Shown: positions 37,401-49,400 of the stretch, piece after piece
Layout of the letters: each line of letters opens with the position of its first letter
Numbering within the stretch: position 1 is the stretch's first letter
NCBI GenBank assembly: GCA_000727475.1
Contig: KL647313.1
Location: 663,665 to 727,664, forward strand
Reading direction: 5' to 3'
Origin: Sarcocystis neurona
Taxonomy: Eukaryota; Apicomplexa; Conoidasida; Eucoccidiorida; Sarcocystidae
Length of the DNA stretch: 64,000 bases
Notes under the pieces: generated by a model
Database searches by the model: none
Seen by the model: the letters and a program-made list of their open reading frames with translations, nothing else
What the model was told of the DNA's origin: nothing
Translations under genes and position numbers: made by a program

Positions 37401-37781
37401 AGCGTTCGTACTGAAAGGCAGCCGCGCGCAGAGCCTTCAACAGCAGCAGAACGACTCTCCACGCGTCCCAGCCCAAGCAGGGAGAGGACACTTGCTAGCA
37501 AAAAAACTTGAACGCGAGGAAATAGGAGGAAAAGAAATTGACACGGCAGGGCAGCCGCAGCACAGCGTGTGCGCCAGAACTGCAGCAGGATAGCACCGGA
37601 CGTAGCTGAAAAGTAGCAGTAGCAAGAGAGAGGCACGGACACCTCAACAGCACTGGAGCAGTGTTTGTTGAAGATCCCGTGTGTCTCTGCCTCGCCTTCC
37701 CTACTACTCTTCTTCGACGTCTCTTCTTTTTCTTCGTCGATTTTCCCTTGAAAAAAGAGTTGCTCGATAAATTAGACTTAC

Positions 37782-37871
37782 CTTCTAGGTTCTGTGTGAT
37801 TTGACGCCAGTAGCCAGTGGGATGGTATCTTGACTTTCTTGAAGTTCCTACCACTTTTCCTTCGTAAGCAT
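37782..37871 (-). CDS. Candidate internal exon of an unidentified minus-strand gene
   Basis: A 90-nt stretch bounded by a tag acceptor and a strong gtaagt donor. Completed codons read DAYEGKVVGTS, then RKSRYHPTGYWRQITQNLEG. The composition is protein-like (Trp, Tyr, His, Pro in a balanced mix) and unlike the repeat translations around it. It has no in-frame start and needs an upstream exon I could not find. I do not recognise the family. Confidence 0.35.
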
Positions 37872-38299
37872 CTATGTGTAGGCTCTCTCCTTATTAGGCT
37901 ACCTGCATCTTGCGGGCCGACCCTGCGCCTTCTCGTGTCGGGCAACTTCTCGTAACAAATACAGTGTGTATTACCCGCGTGCTTACATACACATGTGTAG
38001 ATGGGTGTGTATTTATCGTATAGAGATGTATACGTATATATGTATGTGTGTATACGTAAATGCTCGTATGTGGCCTTGATGTGAATTTCAAGCAGCAGCG
38101 AGCTCTGCAGCTCCGGTGGTTCTATGCGCAGAGAGTGAAGACCAGGAGAGATAAGAGTGAGTTGTGGAATGCAGAAGAAGGAAGGGGAAGTCGCACATTT
38201 TAGACAAATTTAAAATTGATTTTCCTATCTTCGGGTTGACCTCGTGTGCTGTCCCATCTTTGCTCGTCCGTCGAACACACACTTTTGGTCGCATTTCTT

Positions 38300-39040
38300 T
38301 TTTAAGCAGCAGCAGCAGCAGCTGGCGAACGCAGGAGGCCCCCAGGGGTGCGTGGGAGCAGCAGCAGCAGCAGCAGGAAAGAAGCACCGGCAGCAGAGGC
38401 GCAGGAGCACACGTGCGGGAGCACAGCGACACGAATGCGGTGGAGGAGCCGGAGGGCAACGGCAGTAGCGACACCACAGCGAAGACTGGAGCAGCAGCAG
38501 GAGCAGCAGGAGTAGCAGCCGTAGGAGGCGCAATACGGAAAAGTGGGTGAAGTGGAGCAGGAATAGCATGCGGAGGATTTGCAGCAGGAACAGCAGCAGC
38601 GGAAGTCGTAGTAGCAGCGAGCAGCAACAGAAGTAGCAGAGCAGCAGGAAATAGCAGCAGCAGGCCTTGCGAAGCTGCAGGGAGGAGAACAGTAGTCGCA
38701 GGGGCGGGTGGTAGCGGCAGCAACAAAAGTAGCAGGGGCCAGAGTAGCAGCATTGGCGGCAGCCACTCAGCAGCACTACGAAAAGCAGCAGCGAGAGAAA
38801 GAACAGTAGCAGCAGCACAAAGAGCAGCAGCAGCAGAGCGGCGTATGCTGATGAGCGGCAGACGTAGCAGCAGCAGTCGTAGCAAGAGCACAGACGGTAG
38901 CAGCAATAGCAGCACGCATACTGCGGCTGGGCAGCAGCGAGAACAACAGCAACAGGAGAAGACTCGGAGCAGGAAATGTAGAAGCAGGACGAGGATCGCA
39001 AGAAGAAGAAGCAGGGAGAGGAGTAGCACCAAGGGAGAAT
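38300..39040. repeat. CAG tract followed by purine-rich segment
   Basis: Imperfect CAG/GCA triplets on the plus strand, passing into a G/A-rich stretch to about 39420. Frames of up to 322 codons are poly-Leu, poly-Ala or poly-Gln translations. Confidence 0.8.
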
Positions 39041-39510
39041 AACGCGGGATTATCAACGTGCGAACAGCAGGGAGTTCTCTTCAGCCTCTCCTGACCCGCT
39101 GCGAAGCACGACAGTGCCAGCAGAAGGGACGCAACACGCAGGAGGAGAAGAAGAGACAGCGTAAAAAAGAGGAACTCGCGATGTGAAGAAAAGGAAGGGA
39201 GTGCCGAGAAAGAAAAGGAGCACAGCGAGCTTCTTCAGCGGGAGGAAAAATAGATACAAGAGAAGCTGGACACACAGAGAGAGAGCAGGGAGCAGCAGAG
39301 AAGGGCCGAAGCACTTGGTCGGTGCCTAGACGGCGGAGGGGAGGGAAAAGGAGACTAAAAGCGAGAAAGGATAGGAGAGAGTGAAAAGAGAGAGAAGGTG
39401 GAAAAGCAGGGTGTAAAGACATGTGCGTCTCCTTGAAGGGGGAAGCCGCACGACAGCCTCTCCGTCAGCCGTTTCGGTCTTTTTTCTTTCTCTCGTAACA
39501 ACACGTGCAG

Positions 39511-39538
39511 CTGTCCCGCGCTTCATCTACACAGAAAG
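39511..39538 (+). other. Possible non-coding 5' exon upstream of GSK-3
   Basis: A 28-nt stretch follows a pyrimidine-rich acceptor ending in gtgcag and ends at a gtgatt donor, 950 bases upstream of the GSK-3 start codon on the same strand. It could be a 5' UTR exon. Nothing beyond splice-like edges supports it. Confidence 0.15.
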
Positions 39539-39979
39539 GTGATTCTACGCATATATGTGTGTGTAGGGGTCTCATCCTTTACGTATGCTGTATACGTATC
39601 TATGTATGTCTATACACGTAGAATAGACGTCGGTGTGGTGGGCAGGAATGTGTGTAGGTGACGCGTGTATGAGTGCATGTGCCCGAGTTCAGAAGGAGGT
39701 GCAGAAAAGAGGATCTTCGAGAGAGGGTGCTTCGGCACTGCCGACATTATGTAAAAGGAAAGGAGAAGAAGGCAGGGGTGGAAACTGCTGCTGTTGCTGC
39801 TGCTCTGCGGTCCTCTTACTGCGACGCACTGCCCAGAAGGAAGAGCAGCGGGTGTTGCTGTCGTGTTGCTGCGGCGTCTTTCGCTTTGCCACGCGCCGCT
39901 TCGAGTGCGTGGGATTCTCCGGAGGACTTCTTCTCTTTTTCTCCTGCGCATGCGTGTGGGTGTCGTGAAACGCGGGGGC

Positions 39980-40492
39980 TGTTTCTTCTGCGTGAGATTT
40001 TCCTGCTGCGCGTTCTCTTTGCTGCTGCGCCTCGCAGTTCGTTCTCTCTCTCTCTCGGCTGCTTCTTCTTCCGTCTTCGCTCGGCCGGCCCTAGGCTCTG
40101 CGTTCCGCTTTTTTTGCCCTTCCTTTCCTCTTCTTTATATTCACTTCTTCTCTCTATTTGGTTCTCTCCGTCCTGTGTCGTCTCGTCTCCATTTCGTCCC
40201 TTTTACTACTGCTTCTGTGGCTGTTGCTTTCTTCTCTGTCATTGCCTCTTCTTCTTGTGTCACATATTCTCCGTCCGGTCCGTCGCCTCTTTTCTTCTCC
40301 GTCTTCTCTTCGTCATTTTCGTTGACTCGGTTCTGCTCCTCTCTTTTTCTTCCCTTCTCTTCTTGTTCTCTTTGTGTGTGTCTCCCCTGTCTGTGTCTTG
40401 CGTGCCTCTTCCCGCGGGTATCTTCTTTTCTCTGCTTTCCTCTCTGTTGACGGCGTCTCCGTTCGTCTCTCGTCATCTCTTCATAACGCACC
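39980..40492 (+). promoter_or_regulatory. Pyrimidine-rich leader immediately upstream of the GSK-3 start
   Basis: About 500 bases dominated by C and T on the coding strand (runs such as ctcttcttcttgtg and ttctctctctc), ending just before the ATG at 40493. It probably contains the 5' untranslated region and perhaps the core promoter; no TATA-like element or start-site motif is evident. The long open frame crossing it at 39673-40764 ignores the real kinase frame. Confidence 0.3.
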
Positions 40493-43400
40493 ATGCCGGA
40501 CACGCAGTACGAACAAGGAGGTGGAGGCGCTGCTGCGCAGAAAGGCAGCAGCAGCAGCATGCGGATGGCTGGGGCAGGAGGAGGGAGCGCAGCAGCAGCA
40601 GGTGTGGGGGGGGGACCGGCCGGGGGATCGCACGCACGTGGCCAGCAGCAGCAACAGCAGCATCACACAGGAGCAGGAGGAACAGGAGGCGCAGGAGGAG
40701 TCAAAACCGAGAGACAAAGTCGCATTGTTGCAGGCGGCAGTGCCCATCCCTGCATGTCGTATGACGTGGGGAAGGTCCTTGGCAACGGCTCGTTCGGTGT
40801 AGTGACTGAAGCCCGGTGTCTAGACACCGGAGAAATTGTTGCGATCAAGAAGGTCCTCCAGGTACCCAGCACCTATAATATATATGTCTCCTCATGCAGC
40901 TACAAAATACATATGTACGTCTTCCTGCGTCTACAACATACATATCTTCACGCGGGTAATGCATACATACACATGTATATGTCTACTTGTAAGTAAAGTC
41001 AGTCGCACATGTATGCAGAATACTACAAACAAACGTGTCGTGCCACATATGTGTTGGCGTGCGTGTATACATGTGTGTATGTCCATGTGCAGGTATATAT
41101 ATGTGTATATCTCTCTGTGCATGCGCATGTTTGTGGGGCCCGTCATGAGGTGCGACGTGTCGAGACACAGCGGGGAGGAGGGACAGGTGCTGCAGCGCGG
41201 CAGCAGCAGCAGCTCATTAAAAAAAGGACGCAACAGGAGCAGCAGCTTCAAAGGCAGCCAAGACAGGGGAAGCAGCAGGAGCAGCAGCAGCAGCGGTAGC
41301 CAAGACAGGGGAAGCAGCAGAAGCAGCAGCAGCAGCGGTAGCCAAGACAGGGGAAGCAGCAGAAGCAGCAGCAGCAGCGGTAGCCAAGACAGGGGAAGCA
41401 GCAGGAGCAGCAGCAGGAGATGAAACGCCAGACGCAGCCGCGTTCATTTGTTCCCCGCGTCTTCCCTCCCTACAGAGGAGTGTTTTTAATCGTTAAGCAT
41501 CTACACGCAGACCCCGCACATAAATTTAGTTGTATACCTCCATAGACATATACGTACGTGGGCAAATATGTAAGTGCTATTCACACATATGTACACGTGT
41601 GTATTTACATGTAGTAACGTCTACTCATCTACATCTATGTGTGTACATACACACTTACCTAAAGAGGCCTGAAACACACACACACACACACACGTCGATT
41701 TCTTTCCGTATCGTTCCGTTTGTGCCCACTCGCGTAAATGTTTGTTAAGTGGAAAAGTTGCTTCCTGCGTTTTTCTGTGAACAGCACCGCTCCGGGCGTC
41801 TCGCTGGCTTACACTCTGGTTCAAATCCTGACGGAAAATGTAGTCTCCCTTTTCCTCTTCGGATTCGACCACCAAAACTACGTGTAGATAAACACACACG
41901 TATATATGCACGTATATGTGTATGTATGTGTGCATATATCTGTCTTCTTTCTCTCTGTGTGTAGCACTGTGTCTCTATATACGTAAACAGGCGTCGTACC
42001 GGTAGAGTTCTATCCACATATGTGCATGAATATATACATATATATGTGTGTATTTAGACAGAGAAACTTCGACGTGGAAATACAAATTTGTATACATGTG
42101 TACATATATACATGTATGTAACTCTACGTGGAAGTACACGTAGATACATATTAAGACAGAGAAGACGCTGTGTGGAGATATGCGTATGTATACTTCTGGT
42201 TAGACAGGCAAAACTCTACGTGAAAATATACATAAATATACATATGTACGGAGACAAAGGAAATTCCATGTGGAAATACACATATACATATAAATATCTA
42301 GACAGAGAGAACCTACGTGCAAGTACATATATATATAAAGACAGAGCAAACTCTATGGAAGAATACACATATATATATGTATATATATGGACAAAGGGGA
42401 TTCTATGCAGAAACACATATATATATAGACAAAGAAAATCGTACGTGGAAGTATAGACGCACATGTATATTCAGACAGAGGCAACTCTACGTAGAAGTAC
42501 AACTACACTTCTGTTTCGCTACCAGTGTGTGGGCGTACCTCTCCGTATAGGTGTGCCTCCATACAGAAGTACGTTGTAGGTTTGATATGTCAAAGTGTCT
42601 GCCGACAGTCCCCGAGTAGAAAAGTGGCTAGGCGAAGATGATTTCTTTGCGATATGGGGACGCGCCTATGCGATTTCTTATATGCAGAAGCTGCTTTAGC
42701 AGAGAGACGGCCGAGACTTCATCTGCCGGCTTCTCCGCCTCGTACTTTCTCTGTCTCTTCTTCTCTCTGCGTTTCTCTCCGTATTCCCCTGGACGATGCT
42801 GTGCATCTCCGGCCACATCTACATATACACATGTATGCATATATATGTATATGTATACAGATGTGTGAATAAATATATATACGTGCGTGTTTGAATGCAT
42901 GTGTACATATTCCGGTCTACAAATATAGAAGAAATTCATGTGTGTATATGCGTTAAGGCAGAAATCCTGTCAATCGGTGGGGCAGCTCGGGCGATATTTG
43001 TAGGGGGATACATTTGCTGGCAGTTTTTGCCGCGTCACTTCTCTTTAAAAGAATTCCTTTGCATGCGGGGCTCGACCGACCAACATCAATTTTACAAGGA
43101 CAAGCCCCGAAGCACGGGATTCTTCCGGATGTCTGTGATATTTGTATACATACACTCCGTAATTTTCCCTTTGTATGGGGAATGTTGGCGCCACCTCGTG
43201 TATCTGTAGTTCTCTATATATTATATCTGAACCCATATATATATATATCTACGTACATACGCACTTTTACATGTATACCTTTTAGTGTGTATATGTATAA
43301 TGTGAACAGGCACATATAGAGAGAGAGACGCAGAGGTACACATATACACACACACACACATGGATGGCGACGTAGAGGTACATATATACGCACACACATA

Positions 43401-46400
43401 TAAAGACACGTAGACGTACATATATGAGTATGTGTAAATTACGTATAAGTACATATATCTATTGGGTCCATATGTGTGTGTATATATCGTTGTGTTGTGT
43501 GTGTCGCGGGTGGAGGATAAAGAAGCCCGAGTCGTCGAGGAATGTTGCTGTGGGCGAGTTTTTCTCCTTCGTGAAGTTCGTGTGTCTCCACAAGCAGCAG
43601 CAGCAGCAACGGTGGCAGACTTGTCTCTGGCGAGCCCCCTCAACGTCGTGTAGTAGGGAAGCGTGTTTCCCCCCCAGCCGTAGAGACGGAACTTGTCGGG
43701 GAGCAGCAGCAGCAACAGCAGCGAAGGGGAGGACTCTTGGGGGGCGAGAGGCAATTTTGCTTCTTCGACAGGAAGTGTGCGAGTTGCAACGCGAGAATTA
43801 AGAGGCCACTCCACAGAGAGATAGAGACAGTCATGAAGAATTGCAGCAAACAGGAAACGCCTCTTTCCTTGTGTGCAGACGTCCACACGGACGTCCTTGT
43901 TGAGTTGGTATGTTGTCTCGGGCCCACAGCATCGTCGACCGGTTGTGGTAGTCTCCTTTGACTCGTGGTCGTCGTTTTCCGCGTCTTTTGTTTTCCTCCA
44001 TCTTCTTTTAGGTTCATATATGTGCTCTTCCGCTCTATGTCTCTCCTCTTATTTTCTCGATTTCTTCGCTGCCCCCGCTTATGTCTCTTGGGTTTCCTCG
44101 TTCGCTTCGGTGTCCCGCCTCCAACACCACCAGTTGCTGCTGCGGCGTTTTTTTCTTCGGTCCTTCTCTGCGCGTGTCCCACCCCGTGCTGCTTGCTGCG
44201 TGGGCTCTCTGTTAAACGTTTCTTCCCAGTAGCTGTGTACCAGCAGCACCTGCGCCGCAGGTTCGTTCTTCTCTTTCGTTTTTCTTCTCTGGTGCTCCTC
44301 TTCGTGTGGCTCTGTGCAGACAAGTGCGTCTTCTACTGTTCCGCTGTTACAGAAGAAACGTCGCTTTTCTCTCCGTTTTCACGAACGCTTCTCTTCTCAC
44401 GCTCTCATTCAGACGTGCTGCCCCGCTGCTACTTCTTTTTACAACTGTTGGAACTGCTGTCCAACATCTGTCTCCTCTCCTGCTTCACCGTGCTCCCCCC
44501 GGTACGCACTGCTGTTGCTGCTCCTCTCGCCCGGCTGCGGCTGCTTCACCATTCTTGCAGCTGCCGCACGTCTTGTTGCCGCTCGTCTTGCTGCTGCTCG
44601 TCTTGCTGTTGCGGCACGTCTTGCTGCTGCTGTTGCTCGTCTTGCTGCTGCCGCTTGTATTGCTGCTGCCGCTCGTCTCGCTGTTGCTGCTTGTCTTGTT
44701 GCTGCTTCTCTTTTCTTGCTGCCGCTTCTCGTTTCTTGCTGCTTCTTCTTCTTCGCGTGTGTTGCTGCACCTGCCGCCTCGGGTGCGTTGGCGCAGCTGC
44801 TTCTTCCCCTTTTTCCGTCGCGCCCTGGTGTTGATTCACCTTACTGACGCGTTCGGCTGCTTCTTTTTCTTGGTCCTTTCCTGGTGCCGCAGTGTGCTCT
44901 CTGTCGTCTTCTCTCGATCGAGTTGACTTTGTGATGGCTGTGGCGCTGCGCTGCTGCTTCTACTGGGTCGTTCAACGCTTTTCCTTGTCCTCCCGCGTTT
45001 TAACGGCCACTCTTGTCTTGTCTTTGCCGTGCTAACGTGGAATTCCTTCTTTCTCCCTAGTTTTCTTCCGTCAACTTCCTGCTGATGGTTCTCGAGCCCC
45101 GCTGTTTCTTCGCCGCGGTGTCCCTGCTCCCGGTCGATGTGTTCCTGCTAACTGTTCCCCACGCCTCTTTCTGGTTTCCTGCTGCCTCTTAGTTATCGAT
45201 TTCCCCTCCTGTTTTTTCCTTCTGTCTCTCACCCGCACCCTCCCGCTTAAACCGGACGCATTTGCTGCCCCGCCCTCTCCTCCGCGCCGCCGTCTTTTTT
45301 TCGGTTCTCTCTTTTTTCTTCTCGTCTTCCTGTCGTCGACGCACCTCGTCTCACGGTGTGGTCCTCCGGTCGGCACTTTTTTTTGCTGCGTTCCTTTTTA
45401 TATACTTCTTCCACCTGGAGCAAAAGTCGCTCTCTTCTCTCTAGTCTTGTGGCCCCTCCCATCTGCAGCGTAGACCATTTTCCACGTCTCTTTTCTTCTG
45501 TATCCATTTTCCTTCTCTTTTTATCTCCCCGCGGAGAGGACGGGGTGTGCGACCACCACCATGTGTTCCCCGGTGCACCCACTTTTTCTTGGTTTCTCTC
45601 GATCTCTGTTTCTGTCCTTGTCTGTCACTGTCTCTTTCGCTGGGACGCTCTTTTCTGTCGTCCTTTCACTCAATCTCCCTCTTCTGTGTCTTTTTGTCTC
45701 TTCTGTCTTTTTCTTCTCTTTGGCCGCCCGGTCCCTCGCTCTCCTCTTTTCTCTCTCTCTTTTTCTCTGCATCTTTCACTTTTCTGTGTTGTTCTTGGTG
45801 CTTCTACCCAGGACCCGCGGTACAAAAATCGAGAGCTGGATATTATGAAGGAACTTCGACATCCGAATGTGGTGAAGTTGCTGGACTACTTTTACACGGA
45901 GATGCGAGACTCACGCAGCAGCAACAGCGGCAGCAGCAACCATCACCGCGAAGCAGGCGGGGGGGGAGGAGGAGGAGGAGGCGCTTCAGCAGCTGGTGGG
46001 GCCGACCACAACAGATTTCTTAATGTTGTGATGGAACATATCCCGGAGACGGTTTACCGCGTGATGAAGACGTTCGTGCGAGCCAACCAGGCGATGCCCT
46101 TCCTTCTCGTCAAGCTGTACACCTACCAGATGTGTCGGGCCCTGGGCTATCTGCATGCGCTCGGCATATGCCACCGAGATATCAAACCGCAGAATCTCCT
46201 CGTTGACTCACGAACCCACGTCCTGAAGCTCTGCGACTTCGGCTCGGCGAAAAGGCTTGTCCCAGGTGCGCGCGCGTACACGCGGAGAGGGGGTGCTCAC
46301 AGAAACACCAGAGAAGCAGAAAACGAGGAGAAGTTTATACCGAGCCACGAAGCAGGAGACACAGAGGGACGGACACAGAGAGAGAGAACAGCAGCAGACG

Positions 46401-49400
46401 GGAGAGAGACAGCAGAAACACAGACAGGGGGAAGACACACAGAGAGAGAGACGGAGAACAGGAGAAGCCGGGAGAGACAGACAGAGAGGAGGAAGGGAAC
46501 CTGGCGAGAGACAGATGGGCAAAAGCGCGTTTCCAGTGTAGGAACAGTTCGCACTTATGGCGAATAAAAAAGAGCGCAGGGATGAAAAAGAAAAAAAGAA
46601 TGTTGTGGTCGTGTGAATCGGTGGAAGTGTATGCGTGGTGCACATCCCAGATGCGTGTGGCGGTCCTGCGAGAGAGGAGAAAAAGAGAAGCAGAAAGGAG
46701 TGGGGGGAAGAAACAGGACAGGGGAAGAAGACGGAAGGAAAGGGGACGCAGTGGAAACTTGCCAGGAAATGCGTGGCGAGGGGAGGAGAAAAAATTGATT
46801 AGGGAAGGGGAGGGGGTGAAATGGGAGAAGCAGAAAGAAAAGATCATTCTGCAACGTGGCAGCAGCAGAGAAGAAGAAGACGGAGAATCCAGAGACAGGC
46901 AGGCAGCAAACAAAAGTGCAGCAGCAGCCGCAGGACGAGCAGCAGCAGCAGAAGCAGCCCAAGACGCAGTATGCTCGTGTTGCTGTGAGAAGAGATAATT
47001 TCGGCGTCGAAGTGGGCAGCGACAGCAGATGAAGAAGAAAGAGGCGGCAGCCGCAGCAGCGGTGTATTGATACGCGCGCGCACAAACGCCCCGCTGCTGC
47101 TGCTCGTGCAGCGCGTCTGTCCTGCTGCGGCCTTCCTGCTGGTGCTGCTGCTCCTCCGGGTGTTTTTTCCCCACCACTCCAGCGCTTCTGAGTTCTGCCT
47201 CTTCCTGCTGCTGTTGCGGTGCTGCTCTATGTATCGCGCTTTTTCCTGCTGCCGCTCTTATGGTCCTGCTTTCTTGGCGTTGCCCCTGTGACCCGCTGCT
47301 GCTGTACTGCTGCTGCTGCTGCAGCATGTAGTGCCGCTGCCGCTGCATGTACTGCCGCCGCATGTACTGCCGCTGCTATTGCTGTCCACACTGGGTGCTG
47401 CCTGTTGGCGTCTGTGCGCTGCCGCTGCTACTGCGCCTTTTTTCTCCTGCTGCTGCTGCTGGTGCCTCGCTCTTTCACTCGTAATATTGAGGGTGGCTAG
47501 CGCAGAGACGATGCATGTAAGGTGTTACCCTGCCTCTATATTAACCTGTATCTGCAGTACTGCATATATATATATATATATATCTGTACGCACACACCCA
47601 CACACACACACATCCATACACACGTACTGACATAGGCACTTACGTATATATGGCCGCATGTCCCTACGCGAATATATATATATATATTGTTATGGATGTG
47701 ACATGGTCGTGAGGGGAGAGAGAGGAGGAGTAGTTACGCGCGTATGCTATAGGTGGGCGACGATGCATATAGACAAATAGTGACGTACCTACGTATACAT
47801 ACATAGTCACATACGCCTGCAAAAATATATGCACGTATATATATATATATATATATGTATACACACGCACATAATCCGACCACGCAGATCTATGTGAGAT
47901 ATCGTGCGTGTATGGTGTTACTGGTGCAGTGTAAGCTGATGGTAGACATAGACGCATATACATATACCTGTACGTATGTGTTTCACATATATATATATAT
48001 ATATATATGTGTATATGCTCCTGTATAACCGCTGCAACGTCTACGTAGAAGTACGTCTGTTGTAGTGTATGTGTAGATAGAGTAGTGCGGCGCGTCGGCG
48101 TCATGGGGCGGCAGCAGCAACAGCGAGAAAAGGAGGGGGAGCGTCGGCAGAAGCAGGGAGAGGAGCAACAGCAGCAGGAGCAGCAGCAAAGCAGAACAAG
48201 ACATTTTATCCGAAGAGGTTCGTCGAGAGACTTTGTAGGGCTCTCACACGTCACGTGCTCGTCATGTCGTAGCGCGTCATGACGATGTGCTTTAAGGCGT
48301 GTGATTATTCCTAATATTTTGAGAATTTTTTGAATCTGCTGTCCTCTTTTTTCTTTTTATCCGCAGAGTCCTTGTGACGGCGTTGTTCGTTGCGATAGTT
48401 AGAAAAGCTTCGAATTTAACGCGAGTACCCAGAAGTGTTGGTCCAGCTTAGGTGTATGTCTCATTTAATGTCCTTGTGCGTGTCAGCGTGCTGGTTCGTC
48501 AACAAAAAGCGTTTTTCTCTTCCTTTTTGTGTTTCTGCAGGAGAACAGAGTGTGGCATACATCTGCTCTCGCTTTTACCGCGCACCGGAGCTTATGCTCG
48601 GGGCGAGTGAATACACAACGGCAATTGACATCTGGTCGATTGGTAAGTTTCTCGCGCTGCATCTACGCACGTGTATATGTCTGTCTCTATCTCTCTGTCT
48701 TCTTTGTAAGTGTGTACACCTATATGTGGACACGAGTGGTAGGTCTGTCAGTGTCTGTCTCGCGTTCCTGGTTCATATGTCTCTCGCTACACGTATACAT
48801 ACAGAGACATCTTCATGTGTGTGAATTTATAGCAGTGTCCCTGTGCATGTAAGTACAATATTTGGCCATACCTTTGTATACTACACTAATACCTACGCTC
48901 GTTGACGTGGAGATAGCAGCTATCCAGCGGTGCGAGCTCTCCACTGTCGAGGAAAGGTGGGTGTTCGTTCTCAGGCGGACGTAGCAACACCATTGCAATA
49001 CCGCCTTTTTGTGAGGTCCACAGGACACTCTCGGTGCCGGGCCGGTCCTGTCTTTTGTTTCAGGAACGTATGCACACATGTTACGTTGAAATTCCATAAA
49101 TTTATGTGTGTGTAGCTATGGTGGTTTTTAGGTGTACACACATGTGTATGCCTCTATGTACCCGATCAGAACACGTTTCTGCACTGCTCCGGAAAAAAAA
49201 TGAGGAGCAGCCGTGTTGGCCGTCTGGCTCCAAGTGTATCTATTCTGCCGTGGTCAGTGACACCGTGCGACGGCTTCCTGCCCGCCGTTATCATAAACTT
49301 CTGTAAGTAGACATAAGTGTATGTGTGCACATATATGTGCATAGCTGTATCTGTTTGTCTCTTTGTCTCCCTCTCTCTCTTCCTCTCCCTACACGTATAC

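Noticed and set aside
39673..40764. 363-codon plus frame overlapping GSK-3 exon 1
   Set aside because: It is in the wrong frame relative to the kinase motifs and mostly translates a pyrimidine-rich leader.
41790..41840. tRNA T-loop-like ggttcaaatcc
   Set aside because: The bases around it do not form a five-pair T stem, and no matching acceptor, D or anticodon arms are visible.
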